Source: Heliorestis acidaminivorans (GTDB lineage: Bacteria > Bacillota > Desulfitobacteriia > Heliobacteriales > Heliobacteriaceae). From it: a DNA stretch of 64,000 bases. The stretch lies in NCBI RefSeq assembly GCF_008933955.1, contig NZ_WBXO01000001.1, forward strand, positions 1 to 64,000, read 5' to 3'. The position numbers and the translations under genes were made by a program. Under the pieces are notes generated by a model. That model saw only the letters and a program-made list of their open reading frames with translations, did no database searches and had not been told where the DNA came from. Shown one piece after another: positions 35,165-44,425 of the stretch (positions are counted from its first letter, which is position 1; each line of letters opens with the position of its first letter).

Positions 35165-35232
35165 TGCGGACAGCGGGACTTGAACCCACAATTGGCATTA
35201 GAACCTATTTGCTCCCTTTGAGCAGTATCCGC
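35165..35232 (-). tRNA. tRNA-like gene, short form with TTCTAATG anticodon-region loop (first of pair)
   Basis: On the - strand the acceptor stem GCGGATA/TGTCCGC (one G-T), D stem GCTC/GAGC with a 5-base loop, and T arm GTGGG-TTCAAGT-CCCGC join in normal 7+5 geometry. The central arm AATAGG/CCAATT has an A/A mismatch and an 8-base loop TTCTAATG, leaving almost no variable loop. The loop could present CUA (an amber reader), UCU (Arg) or a four-base anticodon. At 68 bases it is about 5 shorter than usual, and CCA is not encoded. The strong promoter ends 7 bases before its first base. Confidence 0.5.
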
Positions 35233-35239
35233 TTGATGA

Positions 35240-35268
35240 ATTGTACAAGATTTTTATAAAATGGTCAA
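35240..35268 (-). promoter_or_regulatory. Strong promoter of the tRNA-like unit
   Basis: On the - strand: TTGACC (35268-35263), a 17-base spacer and TACAAT (35245-35240). The expected start falls at about 35232, the first base of the tRNA-like RNA. Confidence 0.8.
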
Positions 35269-35419
35269 AGCTTTTATTCACCATAGATAAGAAATAATCC
35301 TTCTTAATAGATAATTTTTATCAAAATTCGTCAAATCAGGTAGTAAGAAGTGCGAAAGCATCTCTTGCTTTCCTATAATCACCAAATTATCAAATGATCT
35401 CAAAGAGAAATTTAAAACA

Positions 35420-35454
35420 TGATCACTTATAATATAAAATATAATAAGTGATCA
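35420..35454. promoter_or_regulatory. Perfect palindrome overlapping a -10 box, operator candidate
   Basis: TGATCACTTAT (35420-35430) and ATAAGTGATCA (35444-35454) form an 11-base inverted repeat around an AT-rich centre. A TATAAT-like -10 lies inside, about 50 bases before the deacetylase start. A dimeric repressor site is the likeliest reading; there is no T run for a terminator. Confidence 0.6.
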
Positions 35455-35484
35455 AACATAAGCTGTGGAAAAGGAGGGTACCTG

Positions 35485-36366
35485 TTGAATTTTAGCGGAG
35501 AACAACTACGCAAAATATTGACCAAAATAGTCTTACTTTCAACTTTTCTGCTTCTACTGCTCCACGGGTTCTCATTCTTTTCCGACTATAGTACTCAACA
35601 GATGGCTTTAGCCCGCGAGAAAAAAGTAACGTTAGAAAGCATAGAACAAGAAGAAAGAATTGTCAATATGTCATCAGCATCGCTTTTTACAGAAACAAGT
35701 TCAACCATTTCAGAAGAAACAAATCAAGAATTTCCTGATGACGAATATTACAAGGAACAGCAAAAAACAGCCTACTTAACTTTTGATGATGGGCCTAGTG
35801 AGATTACACCTCTTGTTCTTGATATTCTAAAGCATTACCAGATCCCGGCCACTTTCTTTGTAATTGGCAAACAAGTCGAAAATCATATTGAAATAACAGA
35901 ACGCATTGTTAATGAAGGACATCAGATAGGGAATCATACTTATTCTCATCAATATAGTAGGATTTATAGCAATCCTGATGCTTTTATGCAAGATTTATGG
36001 AAAGCAGAAGAAATATTATACAATGTTATTCAAGAAAGACCTCGGATTATTCGTGCTCCCGGTGGAACACAAGGCAATTTTACAAAGCTTCTAGTAGAAA
36101 GATTATATGCCAACGGTTATATCTTTCACGATTGGAATATTGATGCTAGGGATACTTCTGCACCGCTAGTTTCAGCGCAAAGAATACAAAGAGAAGTCAT
36201 CCAACAAGCTCAAAACAAAGATAGAATAATTGTTCTTTTTCATGATGGTCCTGGTAAGATAACACTACCTGAAGCTTTACCTGAGATTATTGAATATCTA
36301 ATCTTAGAAGGCTTTACATTTAAGGTTATCGACGAAGATACAGAACCTGTTATACTTATGAAATAA
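35485..36366 (+). CDS. Membrane-anchored polysaccharide deacetylase
   Basis: The 293-residue product has an N-terminal anchor (about 12-28), a linker and a NodB domain (about 93-285). The metal and catalytic motifs are TFDDGP (Asp-Asp), ATFFVIG, GNHTYSH (His-x3-His) and RAPGG, with VLFHDG near the end. It removes acetyl groups from wall or spore-cortex peptidoglycan (PdaA-like), but the exact substrate is unknown. The TTG start follows AAAGGAGGG. A palindrome over its promoter suggests specific regulation. A terminator follows. Confidence 0.9.
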   Translation: MNFSGEQLRKILTKIVLLSTFLLLLLHGFSFFSDYSTQQMALAREKKVTLESIEQEERIVNMSSASLFTETSSTISEETNQEFPDDEYYKEQQKTAYLTFDDGPSEITPLVLDILKHYQIPATFFVIGKQVENHIEITERIVNEGHQIGNHTYSHQYSRIYSNPDAFMQDLWKAEEILYNVIQERPRIIRAPGGTQGNFTKLLVERLYANGYIFHDWNIDARDTSAPLVSAQRIQREVIQQAQNKDRIIVLFHDGPGKITLPEALPEIIEYLILEGFTFKVIDEDTEPVILMK

Positions 36367-36381
36367 GTAGTCACAACGATC

Positions 36382-36416
36382 AAGCCTCTCTTTGTCATAA
36401 AGAAGAGGCTTTTTTC
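36382..36416 (+). terminator. Rho-independent terminator
   Basis: AAGCCTCT/AGAGGCTT with an AT-rich loop is followed by TTTTTT. Confidence 0.87.
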
Positions 36417-36537
36417 ACATAATTTTTAGGTTTCCTTAACGGAAAGGATATTGGTACAACAATGGAATATAGGTTTTTCTTGCCTTGATGTGCTATAATT
36501 GAAACATAATCGCCTGACAAAGGAGGGCAATCTGACA

Positions 36538-37722
36538 ATGTTTGATGAAACAAATGAGACAGGAGCTATAATCCTTGTTGTTGATGATGTAATAACTAAT
36601 GTAGAGTTAATGCGTCTTCAGCTAACCCGGGCAGGTTACCAAGTCTTAACAGCTCTTAATGGCGAGCTGGCTCTTGAGATAATCGAAAGCACACTGCCAG
36701 ATCTGATCCTCCTCGATGTAATGATGCCGGGGATGAATGGGTTTGAAGTATGTGCCAAGCTAAAAGAGGATCCCCATACTCAACTCATTCCTGTTGTTTT
36801 AGTAACAGCACTTCATGAAGTAGAAGATAGAATAAAAGGGATTGAAGCAGGGGCAGATGACTTTATCAGCAAACCTTTTAATCGCGTTGAACTACTTACA
36901 CGTGTAAAGTCACTGCTTCGCATTCGAAAGCTCTACCGTCAACTAGAGCGAAGTTATCAAGAAATAGAAACTAAGAACTCAATATTAACGGAAGAATTAA
37001 GAATGGCTCGACATGTGCAACAGCACTTATTGCCGGTAAAGTTTCCTAAAATGAAAAAACTATCTTATGAAGTCGCCTATCGTCCTACTATTGAAATCGG
37101 CGGTGACTTTTACGATTTTATTTCAGTTAGTGACGATAAGATGGGTATATTTGTTTCTGATGTTTCAGGTCATGGCGTTTCAGCGGCTATGCTAACTATG
37201 GTGGTTAGCACTATGATGCGTTCCATTACTCAGGAATTCAGCAAACCTGTGGAAATTTTAGACAAACTAAACCAACAATTCGGCGCAATGGTAGACGGGG
37301 AGCTGTCAGGAACTTTTGTTACCGCTTTTTCCTTGCTCATTGATCAGTCAACAGGTCGTCTTTCCTATGCTAACGCAGGTCATCCTAATCCTCTATTGGT
37401 GCGCGGTGAAAATGGAGAACTTGTTAAGTTAGATGCAGAAGGATTCCCCTTAGGACTTTTTGATACGTCGGAATATGAGTTCAAAGAAATTGACATTCGA
37501 CCAGGCGACAAAATAGTTCTTTATACAGACGGTATTTTCGATGTCGTCAACAAAGATAAGAAGTTTTATGGATTAAACCAATTTTTTAAGCTCGTAGAAG
37601 AAATGGGCCACCTCCCAGCTAAAGAGATGACCCAAGCTATATTACAACGTATTGAGGAATTCTCAGAAGGTCTTTCCCAACCAGACGACATCTGCCTAGT
37701 TATTGTTGAATATCTAAAGTAA
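36538..37722 (+). CDS. Response regulator with PP2C-type serine phosphatase output (RsbU-like)
   Basis: The 394-residue product has a receiver domain (about 12-128: VVDDV, phospho-Asp in LILLDVMMPGMNGF, KPF), a coiled-coil linker (135-170) and a SpoIIE/RsbU-type PP2C phosphatase domain (about 190-392). The phosphatase metal motifs are GGDFYDF, VSDVSGHG and LYTDGIFD. Such proteins dephosphorylate an anti-anti-sigma factor in response to a kinase. The ATG at 36538 follows AAAGGAGGG; an earlier in-frame ATG at 36499 overlaps the TATAAT (36494-36499). Confidence 0.93.
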   Translation: MFDETNETGAIILVVDDVITNVELMRLQLTRAGYQVLTALNGELALEIIESTLPDLILLDVMMPGMNGFEVCAKLKEDPHTQLIPVVLVTALHEVEDRIKGIEAGADDFISKPFNRVELLTRVKSLLRIRKLYRQLERSYQEIETKNSILTEELRMARHVQQHLLPVKFPKMKKLSYEVAYRPTIEIGGDFYDFISVSDDKMGIFVSDVSGHGVSAAMLTMVVSTMMRSITQEFSKPVEILDKLNQQFGAMVDGELSGTFVTAFSLLIDQSTGRLSYANAGHPNPLLVRGENGELVKLDAEGFPLGLFDTSEYEFKEIDIRPGDKIVLYTDGIFDVVNKDKKFYGLNQFFKLVEEMGHLPAKEMTQAILQRIEEFSEGLSQPDDICLVIVEYLK

Positions 37723-38362
37723 ATTCTGGCTTTGTCATAGAACCTATCATTCTTGAACGTTCACCGTACTCAATAGTAATAGGTTCACGCCATTGTAAGG
37801 ATGATAGATTGAAGATAGTAGAGGGTAAACGAAAAGTATTAACTTCACCATCGACTTCCAGGCGAAGATATAGATGGCCATTCTTTATACTACTTCCTAG
37901 ATAGTAGCCTTCTGTCATTATAGAATGATTCGTATCAAGGTACTTGTAATAACTATCAACGCCTTTGAAAGCAACCATTGCAAACTGAATAATAAAAAAT
38001 AGAATTAAACTGAGCAATATCGTCTTAACTCGCCACAATGATTTTTTGTTGGCCGGTGGACGCTTAGCAGTAAGCCTATAGAAGATGTGAAAAAGTAGCA
38101 ATGTGGCTGTTGTACTGAAGGCTAACAGTAAGGTTACAAGTAGGTTTTGATAAAAAGAAATAGTAAAAACATAATCGTATGTAAGTTCTGCTGAGAAATC
38201 GGGTAAATATAGCAGGATAAGGGAAGTAATTAAACTTCCTAAGAGGAAGAAGAATAGTAAGAGACTAAGCGAGAATTTAGTTGGATCGACGATTCTACGT
38301 CTTTTTCTACTGTGAACCCTTCTAGCCCTCGAAGGAGGTATAGAGCGTCGTCTATTAGCCAG
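37700..38362 (-). CDS. Three-helix membrane protein, unknown, probable CTG start
   Basis: The frame is open on the - strand from a stop at 38476 and has no ATG, GTG or TTG until 38101. That TTG lies within a predicted membrane helix and lacks a ribosome-binding site. A CTG at 38362 lies 9 bases after GGGGAGG. It gives 220 residues: a strongly basic N-terminus (MANRRRSIPPSRARRVHSRK), then three membrane helices (about 33-53, 68-92, 112-131) and an extracytoplasmic C-terminal domain. No family is recognised. Its 3' end overlaps the converging RsbU-like gene by 23 bases. Confidence 0.65.
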   Translation of the reverse strand: MANRRRSIPPSRARRVHSRKRRRIVDPTKFSLSLLLFFFLLGSLITSLILLYLPDFSAELTYDYVFTISFYQNLLVTLLLAFSTTATLLLFHIFYRLTAKRPPANKKSLWRVKTILLSLILFFIIQFAMVAFKGVDSYYKYLDTNHSIMTEGYYLGSSIKNGHLYLRLEVDGEVNTFRLPSTIFNLSSLQWREPITIEYGERSRMIGSMTKPEFTLDIQQ

Positions 38363-38510
38363 TCGGTTACACCTCCCCTGTTTTACAGTGCAAATATACT
38401 GTCTTATTTTTTCGAGATAAGTTCTTTTTTCTCCTTCTTTGCTTTTTAATGACGACGTCTTTTCTGTAAACGATTAGAAAATGAACGGTAAGGCGAAGGT
38501 GGGTTATGCC

Positions 38511-39149
38511 ATGACCATCCAATTAAAAACACCGAGAACGCCTCGTGTTGTTAATACCCAAAAAGGTATAGTATCGGTGGCCGGCCCTTATAGCCCTGAT
38601 AAGATATTACACTATCAGATGGATGAAGGTCTTTGTGCTTTTAGACCTCCTCAGGAGCAGTTAGAAGCCTTAGCAGAGATTGCAGATTTACCGCAAGGTC
38701 AGATAATATTGGCACTTCACGATAACCTAATTGTTGGCTATGTGACTTTTCATCCTCCTGAAGAATTTGCTCGTTGGGCCAAAAACCAGGTGCCTGGCAT
38801 GTTAGAGATGGGGGCTATTGAAGTAAGTCGTCAATGGCGAAGCATGGGCGTTAGTAGCGCTCTTTTAGACGTGGCTTTTGGTAATTGTTCTATGGATACA
38901 GCAATAGTAATTGCCACTGAATATTACTGGCATTGGGACCTGAAAGGTAAGGACATGTCCATTTGGGAGTATCAAAAGTTTCTAGAAAGCCACTTTGGAC
39001 GGATTGGGTTGAAGAGAATTGGAACAGATGAACCAGATATTTTAGCCCATCCTGCCAACATGCTAATGGTTCGTATTGGTTCTAAAGTGCCTCAAGAAAC
39101 AATTCTAACCTTTGAAGAGTCACTTTATCTTAATCGTTGGTTTTTTTGA
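38511..39149 (+). CDS. acuA: Protein acetyltransferase AcuA
   Basis: AcuA is a GNAT-family enzyme that acetylates and inactivates acetyl-CoA synthetase. Hallmarks are LCAFRPPQEQLEALAEIADLP near the N-terminus, the acetyl-CoA-binding EMGAIEVSRQWRSMGVSSALL, and the C-terminal ATEYYWHWDLKG and HPANMLMVRIG, all as in Bacillus AcuA. I choose the ATG at 38511 after GAAGGTGGG; the in-frame ATG at 38481 is less well placed. acuB and acuC follow in order. 212 residues. Confidence 0.93.
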   Translation: MTIQLKTPRTPRVVNTQKGIVSVAGPYSPDKILHYQMDEGLCAFRPPQEQLEALAEIADLPQGQIILALHDNLIVGYVTFHPPEEFARWAKNQVPGMLEMGAIEVSRQWRSMGVSSALLDVAFGNCSMDTAIVIATEYYWHWDLKGKDMSIWEYQKFLESHFGRIGLKRIGTDEPDILAHPANMLMVRIGSKVPQETILTFEESLYLNRWFF

Positions 39150-39195
39150 GATGATTAGATAAAGAGGTAGAAATAGAAGGGAGGACTTTTGCAAC

Positions 39196-39852
39196 ATGTT
39201 GATAGAAGAAATTATGGAAAAAAATGTTCACTTCGTAGGGCCTGAATCAACAGCCTTAGAAGCCCTCTTAATTACCCAAGAGAAGAGAGTGCGTCACATT
39301 CCCGTTGTAGAAGAAGGCAAGGTAATTGGGATTTTGTCTGATCGTGATTTGCGCGATGTAAAACCTTCTATCTTAAGCCCTGAGCAAGATGATTTATTAG
39401 CAACTACCAAAGTTAAAGATATTATGCGCAAGCCTGTTATTACAGTTCATCCTTTAGATGCTATGGAGGATGCAGCTAGAATCATTTATGAACATAAAAT
39501 TGGCTGTTTGCCTGTTGTACAAAATGATCGCCTAGTTGGAATAATAACATCAACAGACTTGCTTCACTCCCTTGTTGTTGTGATGGGTGTAGCACAACCA
39601 GGCTCTCATGTGGAAATAGATGTTCCAGATAAACCAGGAGCTCTGCTAGACATTACCAGAATTATAAAAGAGCAGGGAATCAATATTATCAGTATCTATG
39701 TAACACCTGGCAAAACAGAAAATCGACGAACTATTGTTTTAAGGGTAGGAGCTTTTGATACTCGTGCCATTGTCGATAGCATCGTAGAAGCCGGATATAA
39801 TATGATTTTTCCACTCCCCAAAAGACTCTATGAGGAGCATCGTAATGAATAA
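39196..39852 (+). CDS. acuB: CBS-ACT domain protein AcuB
   Basis: The 218-residue product has two CBS domains (about 1-60 and 75-130; VRHIPVVEEGKVIGILSDRD and IGCLPVVQNDRLVGIITSTD) and a C-terminal ACT domain (about 140-210; VEIDVPDKPGALLDITRIIK). CBS pairs bind adenine nucleotides, so it may report energy charge to the acetylation switch; that is inferred. The ATG follows GGGAGGAC. acuC starts inside its last codons. Confidence 0.92.
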   Translation: MLIEEIMEKNVHFVGPESTALEALLITQEKRVRHIPVVEEGKVIGILSDRDLRDVKPSILSPEQDDLLATTKVKDIMRKPVITVHPLDAMEDAARIIYEHKIGCLPVVQNDRLVGIITSTDLLHSLVVVMGVAQPGSHVEIDVPDKPGALLDITRIIKEQGINIISIYVTPGKTENRRTIVLRVGAFDTRAIVDSIVEAGYNMIFPLPKRLYEEHRNE

Positions 39853-41017
39853 GTTGCCATCACTCATCTATTCGCCGGCACTACATGCCTACAAATTTGG
39901 ACCTGATCATCCATTCAATCCATTACGTTTGGAATTGACCGTTGATTTAATAGAGAAATATGGCATCCTACCAGCGGAACAGAAATTCGAACCAGAGACA
40001 TGTGAGTTAGAAGACATTTTAATGGTTCATCAAAGCAATTTCGTACATCTAATTGAAAAAGCTAGCCAAGGTGAAGCTTCTAAGGACTTGCTTCGTCCTT
40101 ATGGTCTAGGTAGTGATGATACACCAGCTTTTCCTGGTATGTTTGAAGCTACCAAAACAGTATTGGGAGCTACTTTATTAGGTGCCAAAATGATCATGGA
40201 AGGCAAAAGCGATCACGTCTTCTCTATCGGAGGAGGCTTACATCATGGTCATCGCAATAAAGCATCAGGCTTTTGCATACTTAACGATGCTGCTGTAGCT
40301 ATTTCCTATCTTCAGAGAAAATATGGACTTAAAGTAGCTTATATTGATACAGATGCTCATCATGGCGACGGAGTACAGTTTATCTTCTATGATGATCCTA
40401 CAGTCCTGACTATATCGCTCCATGAAACAGGAAGATATCTATTCCCAGGAACAGGTCAAGTGGAAGAACGAGGACGATTTGAAGGCTATGGTTTTTCCGT
40501 TAACTTACCTCTAGAAGCCTACACAGAAGATGATTCTTTCATTGAACTTTATGAACAATCAATAGAACCACTTCTAGAAGCTTTTCAACCCGATATATTA
40601 ATCACACAAAATGGCTGTGACGCCCACTATCTTGACCCTTTAACTCATTTAGCTGTTACAACGCGAACCTTTGAAGTAATTCCACATATTGCTCACCGTT
40701 TGGCTCACAAATATTGTCAGGGTCGTTGGCTCGCTCTAGGTGGTGGCGGTTATGATCATTGGCGTGTTGTTCCTCGAGCTTGGACTTTGTTATGGGCTGA
40801 GATGAATGATATTACCTTACCTAATGAAATACCCCAGGAATGGCTACAACGTTGGCAGAAACAGAGCCCTGTCTCTTTGCCTTTATATTTACGTGATGGT
40901 GAAAATGAGTTTCCACCAATACCTCGTAGAGAGATTATTACCGACAAAAACAAGGTAACTCTACAGCGTACAATGGGGGATGCTGTTGAACTAATCATGA
41001 GCAGAAGAGCTTGTTGA
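39845..41017 (+). CDS. acuC: Deacetylase AcuC (class I HDAC-like)
   Basis: AcuC removes the acetyl group put on acetyl-CoA synthetase by AcuA. The histone-deacetylase fold is clear: [20 protein letters not shown], then [12 protein letters not shown] (zinc Asp/His) and the C-terminal [11 protein letters not shown]. The ATG at 39845 follows GAGGAG with 7 bases spacing and overlaps acuB by 8 bases, favouring it over the ATG at 39830. 390 residues, normal for the family. The operon ends in a short hairpin. Confidence 0.94.
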   Translation: MNKLPSLIYSPALHAYKFGPDHPFNPLRLELTVDLIEKYGILPAEQKFEPETCELEDILMVHQSNFVHLIEKASQGEASKDLLRPYGLGSDDTPAFPGMFEATKTVLGATLLGAKMIMEGKSDHVFSIGGGLHHGHRNKASGFCILNDAAVAISYLQRKYGLKVAYIDTDAHHGDGVQFIFYDDPTVLTISLHETGRYLFPGTGQVEERGRFEGYGFSVNLPLEAYTEDDSFIELYEQSIEPLLEAFQPDILITQNGCDAHYLDPLTHLAVTTRTFEVIPHIAHRLAHKYCQGRWLALGGGGYDHWRVVPRAWTLLWAEMNDITLPNEIPQEWLQRWQKQSPVSLPLYLRDGENEFPPIPRREIITDKNKVTLQRTMGDAVELIMSRRAC

Positions 41018-41022
41018 GTCAG

Positions 41023-41049
41023 AGCCGGCGAAGAAAAAGCCGGCTTTCC
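41023..41049 (+). terminator. Weak terminator after acuABC
   Basis: AGCCGGC/GCCGGCT with an A-rich loop is followed by only a short T-rich stretch (TTCCT). Confidence 0.6.
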
Positions 41050-41111
41050 TACGTTGTTCAACCTCCTCTTCTAGGGCATGCTACTTCGTAAAAAGGAGGT
41101 TGGCAAAATCA

Positions 41112-43022
41112 TTGTCCGCACCTTATCTACCCATGTCAATGCCAGAGATGGAAAAGTTAGGTTGGCAACAATGTGACTTTATCATCGTCTCCGGCGATGC
41201 CTATGTGGATCATCCTAGTTTTGGTACAGCTATTATAGGTCGTGTCTTAGAAAGTAAAGGATATAAAGTAGGCATAATAAGTCAGCCTAATTGGCGTAAC
41301 ACTAAAGATTTCAAAAAACTAGGACGACCTTACTTAGGTTGGCTCATCACAGCAGGAAACATTGACTCAATGGTCAATCACTACACAGCAGCCAAAAAAA
41401 AGCGCTCCAACGATGCGTATTCTCCAGGAGGAAAAAGTGGTTTAAGACCAGATAGAGCAACTCTTGTTTACTCCCAGCGCTGTCGTGAAGCATACAAAGA
41501 ACCTCCCATTATTATTGGAGGTATTGAAGCAAGTTTGCGTCGCTTTGCCCACTATGACTACTGGGATGATAAAGTTCGTCGCTCCATCTTAATTGACGCG
41601 AAAGCAGATTTGCTTATCTATGGAATGGGAGAAAACACAATCCTAGCATTAGCTGACGAACTACGAAGTAGGCGAGAAGGAGCGCAAGAAGCAACAAAGC
41701 TCCTCGGGTCATCATTACAAGGCCTTTGCTATGTAGCGCAAGATAAGACAGCTTTTCAAGAGCGAGAAGATATACTTTTTCTTCCCTCTTACGAAGAAGT
41801 AAAAGAAAGCAAGACAGCTTATGCTAAAGCTTTTCAACTTCAAGAACGAGAACAGAATCCTTATCAAGGTAAGACTTTAGTTCAACAACATCAGGAACTT
41901 TTTCTCGTTCAAAATCGCCCCCCACTTCCCATGACGACGAAAGAAATAGATCAAGTCTTTGCTTTGCCTTTTTCCCGTAAGGCCCATCCTGCTTATGAAA
42001 AATTAGGCGGTGTTCCAGCTTTAGAAGAAGTTGAGTTTAGCCTAACAGCTCAACGGGGATGTTTTGGTGGCTGTTCTTTTTGTGCCCTTACTTTTCATCA
42101 AGGACGTATTATTCAAAGTAGAAGTGACCAATCATTGCTTACAGAAGCCCAAAAAATGGTTACGTCACCAAACTTCAAAGGATATATTCATGATGTTGGT
42201 GGACCAACGGCTAACTTTCGTCGGCAAGCTTGTAAAAAGCAATTAAAAGCTGGTGCTTGTAGAGACCGTCACTGTCTCTTCCCCAAACCTTGTCCTAATC
42301 TAGAAATAAATCACGATGAATACTTAGATTTGTTGCGTAAATTACGTAAACTTGAAGGAGTAAAAAAAGTTTTTATTCGTTCAGGATTGCGTTACGATTA
42401 TCTCATGGCTGATAAGAAAGAGCGACGACGACGTTTTCTAGAAGAAATCTGTCAGCACCATGTTAGTGGACAATTAAAAGTTGCTCCTGAGCATGCTTCA
42501 GCAAAAGTTCTTCAGTATATGGGAAAACCTGGTATCGACGTCTATGACGCTTTCAAAAAAGAGTATGAAGAGATTAACAAGAATCTGGGCAAGAAACAGT
42601 ATCTAGTACCATACCTCATGTCTAGTCACCCTGGTGCAACTATCCATGAAGCTATAGAACTGGCAGAAAAAATTCGTGATTGGCGATATACGCCTGAACA
42701 AGTACAAGACTTTATACCCACACCGGGTAGCTTATCAACTTGTATTTACTATACTGGTATAGATCCTAGGACGATGGAAGAAGTTACAGTGCCTCGAACA
42801 CAAAAAGACAAGGCTTTGCAAAGAGCTTTGCTACAGTTTCGAAAGCCTGAGAATTATGATCTTGTCTATCAGGCTCTCTGTAATGCAGAACGAAAAGATT
42901 TAATTGGCTTTGGAGCTAATAAGCTAATCGGACCACGTAAGCATCAAAAAGCTAAAAAGAGCAAGATTGAAAGCACTGTAGAAAAGAAAAACAAAGTCAT
43001 TCGTAAGAAGAGAAGACTTTAA
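41112..43022 (+). CDS. YgiQ-family radical SAM protein
   Basis: The protein has about 636 residues. The N-terminal domain has [22 protein letters not shown], and the radical SAM core has the CxxxCxxC motif in [20 protein letters not shown] cysteine cluster [15 protein letters not shown] and the VAPEHAS and DFIPTPGS segments are typical of YgiQ. The substrate of this family is not known. A strong AAAGGAGG at 41092-41099 overlaps the first TTG (41100), so the TTG at 41112 is more likely. rimO, another radical SAM enzyme, follows. Confidence 0.9.
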   Translation: MSAPYLPMSMPEMEKLGWQQCDFIIVSGDAYVDHPSFGTAIIGRVLESKGYKVGIISQPNWRNTKDFKKLGRPYLGWLITAGNIDSMVNHYTAAKKKRSNDAYSPGGKSGLRPDRATLVYSQRCREAYKEPPIIIGGIEASLRRFAHYDYWDDKVRRSILIDAKADLLIYGMGENTILALADELRSRREGAQEATKLLGSSLQGLCYVAQDKTAFQEREDILFLPSYEEVKESKTAYAKAFQLQEREQNPYQGKTLVQQHQELFLVQNRPPLPMTTKEIDQVFALPFSRKAHPAYEKLGGVPALEEVEFSLTAQRGCFGGCSFCALTFHQGRIIQSRSDQSLLTEAQKMVTSPNFKGYIHDVGGPTANFRRQACKKQLKAGACRDRHCLFPKPCPNLEINHDEYLDLLRKLRKLEGVKKVFIRSGLRYDYLMADKKERRRRFLEEICQHHVSGQLKVAPEHASAKVLQYMGKPGIDVYDAFKKEYEEINKNLGKKQYLVPYLMSSHPGATIHEAIELAEKIRDWRYTPEQVQDFIPTPGSLSTCIYYTGIDPRTMEEVTVPRTQKDKALQRALLQFRKPENYDLVYQALCNAERKDLIGFGANKLIGPRKHQKAKKSKIESTVEKKNKVIRKKRRL

Positions 43023-43087
43023 GTTTTGACAGAGATAAACCTATCCAGTATACTTTTATTTTAACAAGTGGAAAGGTGGAAAGGACT

Positions 43088-44425
43088 TTGGCAACAAAAT
43101 TCAATATAACTAGCCTAGGCTGTGCCAAAAACCGTGTAGATACGGAAGTCATGATGGGACTTTTGCGCAGTGCTGGATATGATTTGGCCCATCGAGAAGA
43201 AGATGCCGAAGTCCTTATTGTTAACACCTGTGGCTTCATTCTTCCTGCAAAAGAAGAATCTATTAATCGGATTCTAGAACTAGCTGCGTTGAAGCAAAGT
43301 GGAGCTTGTCGTGCTCTTCTAGTTGCTGGTTGCCTATCACAAGGTTACTCATCAGAATTAGCTGATGAATTGTCAGAAGTTGATATATTCTTAGGACCAG
43401 GTGAAGTACCTCAAATCGCCGATCTTGTAGCCAAAGCATTAGCTGGCAACAAATTCGTAGAAGTTGGCAAACCAGATTATCTTTATGATCACAATACTCC
43501 AAGAATGCTTACAACGCCTTTTCATTATGGATATCTAAAAGTAGCTGATGGCTGCGACAACTTCTGTAGTTACTGTGCCATTCCAAGCCTAAGAGGAAAT
43601 TTTCGTTCTAGGAGCGAAGAATCTATTCTTGCAGAAGCACAGAATCTCGTACAGCGAGGCGTTCAAGAAATTCTACTAATCGCTCAAGATACGACTCGTT
43701 ATGGCTTTGATCGCTACGGTGAAGACCGTTTACCTCAGTTATTGCATAAGTTTCGGGAAGTAGAAGATTTACAATGGTTAAGATTAATGTATTGTTATCC
43801 TGATCATATTACACCGCAACTTATTGAGGCCATGGCTAAAGATCCCAAGATATGCAAATATATCGATCTTCCTTTGCAACATGGTGATGACTATATCCTG
43901 CAAGCTATGAATCGTCGTGGATCTAAGCAAGAGATAAAAAAACTAGTTCAATCTTTGCGCGAAAACATACCAGGCATTGCGATTCGTAGCACCTTTATCG
44001 TTGGTTTTCCTGGAGAAGAGGAAAGTCATTTTCAGAACTTGCTAGAATTTATGGAAGAAATGCGTTTTGATCGTGTTGGTGTTTTTACATATTCGCAAGA
44101 AGAAAGAACACCAGCTGGGCAACGACTCGACCAAGTCCCCGAAGAGGTCAAAGAAGAACGATTCCATCGTGCCATGGCCTTACAACAAGAAATTTCTCTT
44201 TCCGTTCAAAAAGAATGGATTGGAAAAACGGTAAAAGTACTAATTGAAGAAGAAGTGGAACAGGGACTCTATCGTGGTCGAAGTGAAAGAGAAGCGCCTG
44301 AAGTAGATGGTTTCATTGAATTCTCTGGCAAAGACTTGATGCCGGGACAGTGGGCAACCGTAAAGATTAAGGCGGCAGGGCACTATGATCTGATGGGGGA
44401 AGCGTTAGATGAATCTGGCCAATAA
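43088..44425 (+). CDS. rimO: Ribosomal protein S12 methylthiotransferase
   Basis: RimO adds a methylthio group to an Asp of ribosomal protein S12. Present are the N-terminal UPF0004 domain (SLGCAKNRVDTEVM, VNTCGFI), the radical SAM core with KVADGCDNFCSYCAIPSLRG, and a C-terminal TRAM domain (about 375-440). I choose the TTG at 43088, 8 bases after AAAGGTGG, over the GTG at 43076 within it. pgsA starts before its stop codon, so the pair is coupled. 445 residues. Confidence 0.94.
   Translation: MATKFNITSLGCAKNRVDTEVMMGLLRSAGYDLAHREEDAEVLIVNTCGFILPAKEESINRILELAALKQSGACRALLVAGCLSQGYSSELADELSEVDIFLGPGEVPQIADLVAKALAGNKFVEVGKPDYLYDHNTPRMLTTPFHYGYLKVADGCDNFCSYCAIPSLRGNFRSRSEESILAEAQNLVQRGVQEILLIAQDTTRYGFDRYGEDRLPQLLHKFREVEDLQWLRLMYCYPDHITPQLIEAMAKDPKICKYIDLPLQHGDDYILQAMNRRGSKQEIKKLVQSLRENIPGIAIRSTFIVGFPGEEESHFQNLLEFMEEMRFDRVGVFTYSQEERTPAGQRLDQVPEEVKEERFHRAMALQQEISLSVQKEWIGKTVKVLIEEEVEQGLYRGRSEREAPEVDGFIEFSGKDLMPGQWATVKIKAAGHYDLMGEALDESGQ

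Noticed and set aside
35021-35221. 66-residue + strand open frame
   Set aside because: It lies antisense to the tRNA-like unit and begins within that unit's terminator hairpin.
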